Assembly: GCA_002171515.1 (NCBI GenBank) | Contig: NHEP01000057.1 | Coordinates: forward strand, 1 to 35,809 | Length of the DNA: 35,809 nucleotides | Direction of reading: 5' to 3' | Source of the DNA: a bacterium TMED88 | GTDB lineage: Bacteria; Myxococcota_A; UBA9160; UBA4427 | Part shown: positions 9,003 through 18,922 of the stretch, piece after piece | Numbering within the stretch: the first letter of the stretch is position 1 | Layout of the letters: the number at the start of each line of letters is the position of its first letter | Program-made: the position numbers and the translations under genes | Notes under the pieces: model-generated | Database searches by the model: none | Told to the model about the DNA's origin: nothing | The model's input: the letters and a program-made list of their open reading frames with translations, nothing else

Positions 9003-10529
9003 TTATAGGCTTAGAAAACGATCAGTATATGATTCAAAGAATGAAGCCAATTCTTTATCCAAAGAATCGCTAATTGAACCTTCACTAGCAATAGTTTTCA
9101 ATAGTTTAGGATCAATTTCTTTTAGAATACCTGCTTCATAAGCACCAATCTTATCTACACCAATTTTATCTAGATAACCTTTAGTACCTGCATAAACTAC
9201 AACTACTTGTTCTTCAATTGGCATTGGCGAAAATTGTGCTTGCTTCAACAATTCAGTTAGACGCTCACCACGGTTTAGAGTAAACTGTGTTGCTGCATCC
9301 AAATCAGAACCAAATTGTGCAAAAGCAGCTACCTCACGGTACTGAGCCAAGGTTAGCTTCAATGTACCTGCTACTTGTTTCATTGCTTTCAACTGAGCAG
9401 CAGAACCTACACGGCTTACACTTAGACCTACGTTAATAGCTGGACGAATTCCTTTATAGAACAACTCAGTTTCTAGGAAAATTTGACCATCAGTAATAGA
9501 AATTACGTTTGTAGGAATAAATGCAGATACATCACCACCTTGAGTTTCAATAACAGGCAAAGCTGTTAGTGAACCAGCACCTACATCGTCAGACATCTTA
9601 GCTGCACGCTCTAGTAGACGAGAGTGTAGATAAAATACATCACCTGGGAAAGCCTCACGGCCTGGAGGACGACGTAGTAGTAGAGACATTTGACGATAAG
9701 CTACAGCTTGCTTACTTAGATCATCATAAATAATTACAGCATGCATTCCGTTATCACGGAAGAACTCACCAATTGCACAACCTACATATGGAGCTAGAAA
9801 TTGTAGAGGAGCAGGGTCAGAAGCGGTAGCAGCTACAATAGTTGTATACTTCATAGCACCAGCTTCTTCCAAAGTCTTCATAATTTGAGCAACTGTAGAA
9901 CGTTTTTGACCAATTGCAACATAAATGCAATAAAGTTTTTTGGTTTCATCACCAGCATCATGTGCAACTTTTTGATTCAAAATAGCATCAATAGCTACAG
10001 CAGTTTTACCGGTTTGACGGTCACCAATAATAAGTTCACGTTGACCACGGCCAATAGGTACAAGACTGTCAACAGCCTTCAAACCAGTTTGTACTGGCTC
10101 ATGTACAGATTTACGTACAATAATACCTGGGGCTTTTACCTCAACACGTGTTTTAGTAGTGTCAGTCATTGGACCTTTACCATCGATTGGGTTTCCTAGA
10201 CCATCTAGTACACGGCCCAAAGTACCGTGTCCAACACTAACGTCTACAATAGAACCTGAACGTTTAACAATATCACCTTCTTTAATCAGTGTGTCAGATC
10301 CAAATAGTACAATACCTACGTTATCATTTTCAAGGTTTAGGGCCATACCCTTTACACCGCTAGAAAACTCAACTAGCTCACCTGCCTGTACTTTATTTAG
10401 GCCGTGAACACGGGCAATACCATCACCTACCGATAGAACACGACCAATTTCATCAATATTTAGGTCGCTTGATAGGTTGCTAATACGCTGCTCAAGCAGC
10501 TTACTTAGTTCGCGAGCTGATACGCTCAT
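9003..10529 (-). CDS. atp1: ATP synthase F1 subunit alpha
   Basis: Non-catalytic nucleotide-binding subunit of the F1 head, facing the matrix. 508 residues. The Walker A motif GDRQTGKT is at 169-176; [20 protein letters not shown] includes the Walker B region, and [26 protein letters not shown] is the alpha-family signature. N-terminal beta-barrel and C-terminal helical domain are both present. It follows nad9 by 14 bp. Mitochondrial atp1 is retained in plants, jakobids and some other protists but lost to the nucleus in many lineages. ATG at 10529, TAA stop. Confidence 0.98.
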   Translation of the reverse strand: MSVSARELSKLLEQRISNLSSDLNIDEIGRVLSVGDGIARVHGLNKVQAGELVEFSSGVKGMALNLENDNVGIVLFGSDTLIKEGDIVKRSGSIVDVSVGHGTLGRVLDGLGNPIDGKGPMTDTTKTRVEVKAPGIIVRKSVHEPVQTGLKAVDSLVPIGRGQRELIIGDRQTGKTAVAIDAILNQKVAHDAGDETKKLYCIYVAIGQKRSTVAQIMKTLEEAGAMKYTTIVAATASDPAPLQFLAPYVGCAIGEFFRDNGMHAVIIYDDLSKQAVAYRQMSLLLRRPPGREAFPGDVFYLHSRLLERAAKMSDDVGAGSLTALPVIETQGGDVSAFIPTNVISITDGQIFLETELFYKGIRPAINVGLSVSRVGSAAQLKAMKQVAGTLKLTLAQYREVAAFAQFGSDLDAATQFTLNRGERLTELLKQAQFSPMPIEEQVVVVYAGTKGYLDKIGVDKIGAYEAGILKEIDPKLLKTIASEGSISDSLDKELASFFESYTDRFLSL

Positions 10530-10543
10530 ATATCTTTCTTCTT

Positions 10544-11125
10544 TTACTTGTCAATTTTTTTAGACAATTGTTCCCAAGGGTTTGAGAACTCAAAATAACG
10601 AAATTCCTGAGTCATTTCCAGTTTTTCGTAAATCACACGTTTTTCAGTGTCATCATAACGAACCTCTGTATAACCACTCAATGGAAAATCTTTTCGCAAT
10701 GGGTGTCCTTCAAAACCATAATCTGTTAGAATACGGCGAAGATCTGGGTGACCATCAAAATATACACCAAACATGTCCCAAGCCTCACGTTCCATCCAAC
10801 ATGCTGCATTATATACACTTGTTGCTGATTGGATCGGAGTTGTTTCATCTACCTGAGTAACCACACGTAGTCGTGAATTTGTATGTAGACTTAGCAATAC
10901 ATAAACTACATCAAATCGTTTTTCACGGCTAGGGTAATCTACGCCACAAATATCCATTACCAATTTATATTGGCATGTACTAGTATCGCGTAGAAAAGTC
11001 AACATAGGTACAACATGTTCTGGATTTACTACAATCTCTAGTTCACCATGCTTATAAGTACATTTCTGTACCCATTTAGGAACACATGCTACTAGTGTGT
11101 GTGCAAAATCTACATGCATATACAT
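10544..11125 (-). CDS. nad9: NADH dehydrogenase subunit 9 (30-kDa, NuoC-like)
   Basis: Peripheral-arm subunit of complex I on the matrix side. 193 residues, close to the plant and protist length. The diagnostic stretch runs from [20 protein letters not shown] to [20 protein letters not shown] and the following SGYTEVRYD. The ATG at 11125 gives MYMHVDF; the second Met two codons on is an alternative. It follows nad10, as nuoC follows nuoB in bacteria, and is followed closely by atp1. Confidence 0.97.
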   Translation of the reverse strand: MYMHVDFAHTLVACVPKWVQKCTYKHGELEIVVNPEHVVPMLTFLRDTSTCQYKLVMDICGVDYPSREKRFDVVYVLLSLHTNSRLRVVTQVDETTPIQSATSVYNAACWMEREAWDMFGVYFDGHPDLRRILTDYGFEGHPLRKDFPLSGYTEVRYDDTEKRVIYEKLEMTQEFRYFEFSNPWEQLSKKIDK

Positions 11126-11170
11126 TTAGTCCTTTTCCTGCATTTTTTGCAGCTAATTTCAATTCAATAA

Positions 11171-11224
11171 ATATTCTAAATGTGTGCTAAAGACGTATTC
11201 TTTAGCACACAAAGATTAGAATAT
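11171..11224. repeat. 54-nt two-stage hairpin between nad10 and nad9
   Basis: An inner perfect 12-bp stem (TGTGTGCTAAAG 11181-11192 with CTTTAGCACACA 11200-11211, loop ACGTATT) is extended by an outer 9-bp stem (ATATTCTAA 11171-11179 with TTAGAATAT 11216-11224). The core 11183-11205 recurs at 22973-22995. One of the most stable-looking spacer structures in the window. Confidence 0.85.
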
Positions 11225-11236
11225 CTATTCAATCAT

Positions 11237-11707
11237 TTATAGTTTATACCACATACGTGTGTTTTTAGAACGTTGAATCTTCTTCTGAAGCTGCAACAGT
11301 CCGTACAACAACGCTTCTGCTGTAGGTGGACAACCCGGTACATAAATATCTACTGGGACTACACGATCACATCCACGAACCACAGAATATGAATAGTGAT
11401 AATAACCACCACCATTTGCGCAACTACCCATTGAAATTACCCAACGCGGCTCAGGCATCTGATCGTATACTTTACGAAGGGCTGGAGCCATTTTGTTGGT
11501 AAGTGTACCAGCTACAATCATTACATCTGATTGTCTGGGACTTGGACGGAAAATAATTCCAAACTTATCTAGATCATAACGTGCTGCTCCACAGTGCATC
11601 ATCTCCACTGCACAACATGCTAGACCAAATGTCATTGGCCACATTGAACCTTTACGGGCCCAGTTGACTAGATCATCCATTTTTGATAGTACAAAATCTG
11701 TTTTCAT
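11237..11707 (-). CDS. nad10: NADH dehydrogenase subunit 10 (20-kDa, NuoB/PSST-like)
   Basis: Complex I subunit that carries iron-sulfur cluster N2, the last electron carrier before quinone. From the ATG at 11707 it is 156 residues. N2 ligands are visible: tandem Cys31-Cys32 in [11 protein letters not shown], Cys96 in [10 protein letters not shown] and Cys126 in [15 protein letters not shown] two codons upstream is a less likely start. The gene is rarely kept in mtDNA; nad10-nad9 keeps bacterial nuoB-nuoC order. The 111-bp gap to nad9 is filled by a 54-nt hairpin. Confidence 0.97.
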   Translation of the reverse strand: MKTDFVLSKMDDLVNWARKGSMWPMTFGLACCAVEMMHCGAARYDLDKFGIIFRPSPRQSDVMIVAGTLTNKMAPALRKVYDQMPEPRWVISMGSCANGGGYYHYSYSVVRGCDRVVPVDIYVPGCPPTAEALLYGLLQLQKKIQRSKNTRMWYKL

Positions 11708-11713
11708 GTACAA

Positions 11714-11887
11714 ATACCTTCGTTTTTTATCTATACTTGTATTTTCCCAAATACAATTATAATTTTTCTATGTTTAATCCAATTTGGGTTCTATAGTAGA
11801 AAGATACCAGCAACCTCTGAACGAGCTACTTTCTCTGAACGAGCTATTTTCTCCTAAGGTTGACGAACATACATAGACTAAAGAATT
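11714..11887. promoter_or_regulatory. Divergent spacer nad10 / rpl10 candidate
   Basis: Both flanking genes point outward, so transcription in both directions should start in or across this 174-bp AT-rich spacer. No promoter consensus is known to me for this genome. It contains the imperfect tandem CTCTGAACGAGCTA x2 at 11815-11848. The regulatory role is inferred from orientation only. Confidence 0.4.
11815..11853. repeat. CTCTAACGAG-family variant, locus 2
   Basis: Two 18-nt tandem units, CTCTGAACGAGCTACTTT and CTCTGAACGAGCTATTTT, then CTC. It resembles the CTCTAACGAG family with one inserted G. It is the only locus lying in a divergent spacer. Confidence 0.6.
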
Positions 11888-12418
11888 ATGACCAATATTA
11901 AATCTTTTGCATCTTCGAGAAATGCTATTTATAATGCCAGACGTATTAACGACTCAACATACGTTGTATTTTTTCAATATAATGCGTGCTCAGCTGAACA
12001 AATTCTAGATTTTAAAGCAAGTGTAGCTGGTATTCACCCAGATTTGAAAGTCAAACAAATTCAAACAAAAAAGGTTAAAAAATATCTAAAATCTAAAGAG
12101 TTTTCTAATCTTCTAGTAGGACCTACATATTACGTAGCCTGTTCTGAACGTGATCAACTTAAATCTATTCTAAATATTAAAAATGAATCTTTGGTCATCT
12201 TGGGAGCACTTGTAGAACATCACGTACTAAATCATACAAACACCTTGAATTATACTAAATTGGATAACAATGTACATTCAGTATTTGTAAATACACTAAC
12301 TTCTAAATGTAATCCAGTAAGCTCAGTATATACACAATTGAGTAATGTTTTGGCTAATCTACATACGTATCATGTAAATAAATTGCTAACAATGCTAAAG
12401 GCGAATAACGGGAATTGA
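11888..12418 (+). CDS. rpl10: Candidate large subunit ribosomal protein L10
   Basis: A 176-residue soluble ORF, the only protein gene on the plus strand. I decoded every codon: no TTA and no ATA, with the same CTA/TTG-heavy Leu usage as neighbours, so it is a real gene. The layout fits L10: an N-terminal strand YVVFFQYNACSAEQILDFKA, then LLVGPTYYVAC (compare the LL-GPT--AF turn of L10), SLVILGALVEHHVL (compare the K-GG-LEGK block), and a C-terminal helical tail. L10 anchors the L7/L12 stalk. Resemblance is by eye, so the family is tentative. It ends in TGA inside the antisense of tRNA-His; if TGA were read through, TAG follows at 12443-12445. Confidence 0.6.
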   Translation: MTNIKSFASSRNAIYNARRINDSTYVVFFQYNACSAEQILDFKASVAGIHPDLKVKQIQTKKVKKYLKSKEFSNLLVGPTYYVACSERDQLKSILNIKNESLVILGALVEHHVLNHTNTLNYTKLDNNVHSVFVNTLTSKCNPVSSVYTQLSNVLANLHTYHVNKLLTMLKANNGN

Positions 12419-12473
12419 ACCCGTATCTCCAGAGCCACAATCTAGCGCTTTAACCATCTAAGCTATACCCGCC
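12400..12473 (-). tRNA. trnH: tRNA-His(GUG)
   Basis: Anticodon loop TTGTGGC. The diagnostic extra G at position -1 is encoded (12473) and pairs with C73 (12400). Acceptor GCGGGTA/TATTCGC. Its 3' 19 bases overlap, on the other strand, the end of the rpl10 candidate. Confidence 0.95.
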
Positions 12474-12517
12474 GCTATACTTCTAAACATGCTACTATCG
12501 TCATAAGAAACCTGGCT

Positions 12518-12589
12518 AGGTTAGAGGCGGACTCGAACCGCCATACATGGATTTGCAATCCACTACATTAGCCTTTATGTTATCTAACC
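12518..12589 (-). tRNA. trnC: tRNA-Cys(GCA)
   Basis: 72 nt. Anticodon loop TTGCAAA, perfect acceptor GGTTAGA/TCTAACC, discriminator T (the usual U73 of tRNA-Cys), T-loop TTCGAGT. Confidence 0.95.
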
Positions 12590-12637
12590 AATTCTAATAT
12601 CTAAACCTATCTTAAGTTTATAGAAGGTTAAAACCTA

Positions 12638-13201
12638 TTAAAATTCGGTTGGATTAATTGGCAAATAGACTTTTTGAGGTGGGTACAAATAAACCAAACT
12701 TAGATTAGCATAATCTACTTCAATATTCATAGGATAATTTGGATAATAATTCACCCAATTAGGTACATTCAAATTAGATTTTTGAAGTTGTACAATATCT
12801 CCTGGGTTAAGTTCTTGGGATGAGCACTTAGCATATTTATTATTTACATATACATGTTTATGGCTTACTACTTGACGAATTTCATCCAAGCTTGACCCAA
12901 AACCTGCACGATACAGGCATACATCCAGTCGACTTTCCAACATGTATAGAAGGTTTAGGCGCTTCTGTCCAGGAAAACAATTTGCCCTCACGTCCATACG
13001 CGTCATGTATGATTTACTTAGTGAACCATATACATTAGTATATTTACGATAGTTCATCAAATTACGCCCAAAATCTGACATAGAACGGCTAGATTTATTT
13101 ACAATTTTAGCCGCCTGTTTAGCTGTCAATTTTTTGTTTGGCCAAACGTGTTCTCCCAGAAGATAACTACGCTTCAACTTTTTAAGTTTGAAACTTTTCA
13201 T
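12638..13201 (-). CDS. rps4: Small subunit ribosomal protein S4
   Basis: Primary rRNA-binding protein that nucleates small-subunit assembly. 187 residues. The N-terminal part is very basic; the S4 RNA-binding domain is seen as LESRLDVCLYRAGFGSSLDE followed by VVSHKHVYVNNKYAKCSSQELNPGD. Residues 58-66 (YTNVYGSLS) are encoded by a 24-bp segment (13021-13044) that has a 23/24 copy just after cox1. ATG at 13201, TAA stop. It lies between two tRNA-bearing spacers, not in a ribosomal block. Confidence 0.95.
   Translation of the reverse strand: MKSFKLKKLKRSYLLGEHVWPNKKLTAKQAAKIVNKSSRSMSDFGRNLMNYRKYTNVYGSLSKSYMTRMDVRANCFPGQKRLNLLYMLESRLDVCLYRAGFGSSLDEIRQVVSHKHVYVNNKYAKCSSQELNPGDIVQLQKSNLNVPNWVNYYPNYPMNIEVDYANLSLVYLYPPQKVYLPINPTEF
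13021..13044. repeat. rps4-internal copy of a 24-bp hairpin repeat
   Basis: Starts GTGAACCATATAC and ends AGTATATT; ATATAC/GTATAT can pair around ATTA. Its partner at 29390-29413 differs at one base. Here it codes for conserved S4 residues. Confidence 0.8.
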
Positions 13202-13261
13202 AATATTGAATATTTTAGAGTTCTAAGCTTTTAAACATACCTAAAATCTATACCTACGTAC

Positions 13262-13280
13262 TAGCAATTTTTCAATTGCC
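13262..13280. repeat. TAGCAATTTTTCAATTGCC repeat, copy 1
   Basis: Hairpin arms GCAATT/AATTGC around TTTC. Identical 19-mers at 25313-25331 (before rpl16) and 28782-28800 (inside nad7). This copy lies upstream of rps4 in the spacer to tRNA-Phe. Confidence 0.85.
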
Positions 13281-13326
13281 ATAAGCATAGATGAAAGTCC
13301 CTCTAATATGCGGAACAATTCAAAGC

Positions 13327-13400
13327 TGTCCAGAGGTGGATTTGAACCACCGACACAAGGATTTTCAGTCCTTTGCTCTAACCAACTGAGCTACCTAGAC
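13327..13400 (-). tRNA. trnF: tRNA-Phe(GAA)
   Basis: 74 nt. Anticodon loop CTGAAAA, acceptor GTCTAGG/TCTGGAC, T-loop TTCAAAT, discriminator A. Confidence 0.95.
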
Positions 13401-13411
13401 TTTACTACCCA

Positions 13412-13455
13412 GGGCATTAGTGGCTCGTTAGAGGGCTTTAGCCGCTCGTTAGAGG
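13412..13455. repeat. CTCTAACGAG-family repeat, locus 3 (two full units)
   Basis: Two ~22-nt units in reverse orientation: CATTAGTGGCTCGTTAGAGG and CTTTAGCCGCTCGTTAGAGG. The best-preserved double locus; consensus in the other orientation is CTCTAACGAGC-N-ACTAATGCC. It lies between rps7 and tRNA-Phe. Confidence 0.8.
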
Positions 13456-13512
13456 TAGCTACCCAATGTAGATTTATAGGCTAATAAGCTTTAGTATTTA
13501 ATAGATTTACCT

Positions 13513-13536
13513 GCCCGTAATAGATACAGGCGCAAT
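13513..13536. repeat. GCCCGTAATA repeat, copy 1
   Basis: GCCCGTAATAGATAC followed by AGGCGCAAT matches 34973-34996 at 22 of 24 positions. This copy abuts the rps7 stop. The second copy has a perfect 7-bp GCCCGTA/TACGGGC stem; here that stem carries one mismatch. Confidence 0.75.
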
Positions 13537-13539
13537 GAA

Positions 13540-14055
13540 TTACCACCATCGATAATATGCGGATGAGCGGTTTGCCTCAGCCAATTTATGCAATTCATCA
13601 CGTTTAGCCTTAGCATAACCTTGATCTGCATAAGCATCATTAATCACTGAAGCCAAACATGTATCAAAATTTGATTTAGAATTTTTTTTCATCATTCTAG
13701 CCCCGTCTACCAACCAACGAATAGCTTTTGTATACATTTGTGTATGTGACATTGGGCAAGGCACTAGATGACTAGTACCGCGTACTTTTGCCTTACGTAC
13801 TTGAACGTACGGCATAACATTAGATACAGCGTTTTCTAGAATTTCAAATTTTGTAGCCCCACGGTCTTTATCATATTTAGAGGGTTTTAGTTGTGCCAAA
13901 CAACGAATAACTGTAGCTACTGCTTTAGGCTTTAGCCCATTCATCATAATTAGGTTAGCCAACTTATCAGCATACAAATGACCATAACCAGTATTGGTTT
14001 GAAGCAAATCATTCAAATTTGAAAAAGGATTAATCTTTTTTTTGTTTTGTACCAT
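13540..14055 (-). CDS. rps7: Small subunit ribosomal protein S7
   Basis: Head protein of the small subunit contacting the exit-site tRNA. From the ATG at 14055 it is 171 residues: [22 protein letters not shown], then [32 protein letters not shown] and the C-terminal [17 protein letters not shown] longer frame to 14109 exists but its extra codons include a TTA, avoided in genuine genes here. With the shorter start it overlaps rps12 by 26 bp. rps12-rps7 is the bacterial str operon order. Confidence 0.93.
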   Translation of the reverse strand: MVQNKKKINPFSNLNDLLQTNTGYGHLYADKLANLIMMNGLKPKAVATVIRCLAQLKPSKYDKDRGATKFEILENAVSNVMPYVQVRKAKVRGTSHLVPCPMSHTQMYTKAIRWLVDGARMMKKNSKSNFDTCLASVINDAYADQGYAKAKRDELHKLAEANRSSAYYRWW

Positions 14056-14413
14056 ATTTGGATCTTGATTGAGCACGCCCATTAACACCCAGCAAATCAT
14101 ATTTGCCACGAATTAGATGGTATTTTACACCAGGCAAATCCTTCACACGTCCGCCTCGTACAGCTACTACAGAGTGTTCTTGAAGATTATGTCCTTCACC
14201 AGGAATGTAAGCAATAACTTCCATTTTATTTGTCAAACGGACTTTAGCTACTTTTCTCAATGCAGAATTAGGTTTTTTAGGTGTTCGGGTGTATACACGC
14301 AAACAAATACCTTTTTTCATTGGGCATTGATCTAGAGCAGCAGATTTATATACACGATTTTTAGAAACTCGTGCGTGTTTAGGTTTAATCAATTGGTTAA
14401 TGGTGGGTGCCAT
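14030..14413 (-). CDS. rps12: Small subunit ribosomal protein S12
   Basis: Decoding-centre protein controlling accuracy. 127 residues, full length. Signatures: [19 protein letters not shown] near 38-56 and [20 protein letters not shown] near 81-100, followed by [10 protein letters not shown] and a basic tail. ATG at 14413, stop TAA at 14030. The 3' end overlaps the start of rps7 in another frame, so the two are likely coupled in translation. Confidence 0.98.
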   Translation of the reverse strand: MAPTINQLIKPKHARVSKNRVYKSAALDQCPMKKGICLRVYTRTPKKPNSALRKVAKVRLTNKMEVIAYIPGEGHNLQEHSVVAVRGGRVKDLPGVKYHLIRGKYDLLGVNGRAQSRSKYGTKQKKD

Positions 14414-14439
14414 AAATAAAATTTTGTGTACTTGTGTAT

Positions 14440-14461
14440 GTTGCTGCTTTGAAAAAGCAGG
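14440..14461. repeat. tRNA-Glu anticodon-arm-like repeat, copy 2
   Basis: GTTGCTGCTTTGAAAAAGCAGG, read in reverse, matches 29089-29110 completely. Its first 21 bases match the tRNA-Glu anticodon arm at 33351-33371 in 20 of 21 positions. Hairpin arms CTGCTTT/AAAGCAG. Confidence 0.85.
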
Positions 14462-14472
14462 TGTATATTAGA

Positions 14473-14502
14473 TTGTACTAGTTTCGCTTTTGGAACAAAA
14501 GG
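14473..14502. repeat. 30-bp repeat, copy 1 (rpl6-related)
   Basis: Inverted relative to 21114-21143 and identical at 29 of 30 positions. It contains the hairpin CTTTTGTTCCAAAAG. A third copy is inside rpl6 (21896-21919, 23 of 24). It sits 11 bp from the tRNA-Glu-like repeat, making this rps12-cob spacer a mosaic of two families. Confidence 0.88.
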
Positions 14503-14535
14503 TAAATCTTAATTACCTTAGGTCTTAAAATAGAG

Positions 14536-14564
14536 TCGGGAGGGCACATATGAAACCCTCCCGA
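14536..14564. terminator. GC-rich hairpin downstream of cob
   Basis: Perfect 9-bp stem TCGGGAGGG (14536-14544) / CCCTCCCGA (14556-14564) with an 11-nt loop, starting 9 bp after the cob stop. It is among the most GC-rich structures outside RNA genes. No clear U-run follows, so a processing or stabilising role is as likely as termination. Confidence 0.55.
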
Positions 14565-14572
14565 TCTATAGA

Positions 14573-15751
14573 TTAAGCAGCTGCAGGTGTTGCAGATGCA
14601 GGCTTATAGTGAATCAAGTCAGCTTCAAGTCTACCTAGAAGTGGTACAAATACCAAAAAGTAAACAAAGAAGTATACTGATGCCAACTGGCCTACAAGAA
14701 CGTATGGTTCTTCTACAGGTTGCATACCAATCCAACCTAGCAAGAATACATCAGCTACCAACAACCAATACATTTTCTTATAAAAAGGTCGGAAGTTAGA
14801 ACTACGGATTTGACTAGTACTTAGGAAAGGCAAAGCTAGTAGACAGATAAATACAAGAGCAATAGCGGCTACACCACCCAATTTATTAGGAATACTGCGT
14901 AGAATAGCATATACCCACAAGAAATACCACTCAGGTACAATATGGGCAGGTGTAGACATAGGGTTTGCTGGAATATAGTTATCAGGGTGTCCTAGTGTAT
15001 TTGGATAAAAATACAAAAATACCGAGAAGAAAATAAAGAAAGCAACCCATGCTACAAGATCTTTAATCATGAAATATGGATACAAAGGAAGTTTATCTAC
15101 AGTTGAATTCACTCCCAAAGGATTATTAGAACCATATTGGTGAAGAGCTGCAATGTGTACAATACTAGCACCAGCAATCACAAATGGCATTAGATAGTGT
15201 AGACTAAAGAAACGGTTCAATGTAGCATTATCTACTGAGAATCCACCCCATAGCCAAGTTACAACTGAATCTCCTACAACTGGAATTGCACTAGCCAAAC
15301 TAGTAATTACGGTAGCACCCCAAAAACTCATTTGACCCCATGGCAATACATAACCAATAAAAGCGGTAATAATCATTAGAAGAAGAATTACAACTCCTAG
15401 AATCCATACAACTTCACGAGGACTTGTATAACTACCATAGTATAGACCACGGAACATGTGAACATATACTACAATAAAAAACATACTTGCTCCATTAGCA
15501 TGCATGTAACGAAGAAACCAACCACCCTCTACGTCGCGCATAATATGCTCAACACTTAGGAAAGCTAGATCTACGTGTGGGGTATAGTGCATTGCCAGGA
15601 AAATACCTGTTGCAATTTGAACCAAAAGACAAATACCTGCTAGAGATCCAAAACCCCATAGATAATTAATATTACTTGGTGATGGATAATCTACCAAGTG
15701 ATCGTTTACAATCGAAAACGCCGGTTGTTTGATCAATGACAATCGTTGCAT
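14573..15751 (-). CDS. cob: Apocytochrome b
   Basis: Membrane core of complex III with both haem b sites and the Qo/Qi pockets. 392 residues. Haem ligands: His84 and His98 in helix B, His185 and His199 in helix D. Qo-site [20 protein letters not shown] is intact. The protein ends in an alanine-rich extension ([10 protein letters not shown]) encoded by CTGCAGCTGCTTAA-type sequence, which resembles the 34840-34870 hairpin. ATG at 15751, TAA stop. The spacer upstream (15752-16084) is the longest in the window. Confidence 0.98.
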   Translation of the reverse strand: MQRLSLIKQPAFSIVNDHLVDYPSPSNINYLWGFGSLAGICLLVQIATGIFLAMHYTPHVDLAFLSVEHIMRDVEGGWFLRYMHANGASMFFIVVYVHMFRGLYYGSYTSPREVVWILGVVILLLMIITAFIGYVLPWGQMSFWGATVITSLASAIPVVGDSVVTWLWGGFSVDNATLNRFFSLHYLMPFVIAGASIVHIAALHQYGSNNPLGVNSTVDKLPLYPYFMIKDLVAWVAFFIFFSVFLYFYPNTLGHPDNYIPANPMSTPAHIVPEWYFLWVYAILRSIPNKLGGVAAIALVFICLLALPFLSTSQIRSSNFRPFYKKMYWLLVADVFLLGWIGMQPVEEPYVLVGQLASVYFFVYFLVFVPLLGRLEADLIHYKPASATPAAA

Positions 15752-16084
15752 AAAATTTTATGAAATATTGTTGATAATTATACATATACAAATTGAAAAC
15801 AAACTACACGTTTTTAAAAATCAGCTGCAGCGAATTTTTAATCATTGTAGATTTAATCTGTATATACATATATCTATAACTAACTATGTCAACTAATTAG
15901 TAGTAAATAAATATTAAGCTAGAATCTTGTTAAAATATCTTTAAAATTGATTGTCAATTGTTGTATTCATCGGGTATTTAAAACAACAGTTTCTAAAGAT
16001 TATAGAATAAACAAATTTCTATATGTTGTATCTGCTGCATTTTTTACAGCCAAAAATGAAATATAAAAATGGATCAGATACATA
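15752..16084. other. Largest spacer, between rnl 3' end and cob
   Basis: About 330 bp, AT-rich, no ORF or tRNA that I can support. It contains a hairpin at 15814-15841 (TTAAAAAT/ATTTTTAA around CAGCTGCAGCGA) and CTGCATTTTTT near 16033, also seen near 11140. The right edge depends on the approximate end of rnl. A control region or origin is possible but nothing specific shows it. Confidence 0.5.
15814..15841. repeat. 8-bp AT hairpin with GC-rich loop upstream of cob
   Basis: TTAAAAAT (15814-15821) pairs with ATTTTTAA (15834-15841). The loop holds CAGCTGCAG, also found in the cob 3' end and the 34840-34870 hairpin. Confidence 0.6.
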
Positions 16085-18772
<2,688 letters not shown>

Positions 18773-18782
18773 ATCTGATACA

Positions 18783-18855
18783 TGACGAAAGAGGGACTTG
18801 AACCCCCGACACACAGATTATGATCCTGTTGTTCTACCTACTGAACTATTTCGTC
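18783..18855 (-). tRNA. trnM: tRNA-Met(CAU), elongator
   Basis: 73 nt. Anticodon loop ATCATAA, fully paired acceptor GACGAAA/TTTCGTC, discriminator A. Called elongator because the other CAU tRNA (20844-20916) has initiator features. A lysidine-type tRNA-Ile(CAU) cannot be excluded, but AUA codons are almost unused. It lies between rps13 and rnl. Confidence 0.85.
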
Positions 18856-18922
18856 CGCGTAATTGATTTTTACAATTCTATGTAAAAAAACACGCATTCA
18901 TTTTATATAGCTTACACGGATC

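Noticed and set aside
9885..10407. Two plus-strand ORFs within atp1
   Set aside because: Antisense to strongly conserved atp1; overlapping each other in different frames; no family resemblance.
13412..13455. CRISPR-like array from the CTCTAACGAG units
   Set aside because: At most two adjacent units, no unique spacers of constant size, dispersed in both orientations, and a mitochondrial context.
18783..18855. tRNA-Ile(CAU) instead of elongator Met
   Set aside because: Kept as Met since it is the only elongator Met candidate and AUA is nearly unused; tRNA modification data would decide.
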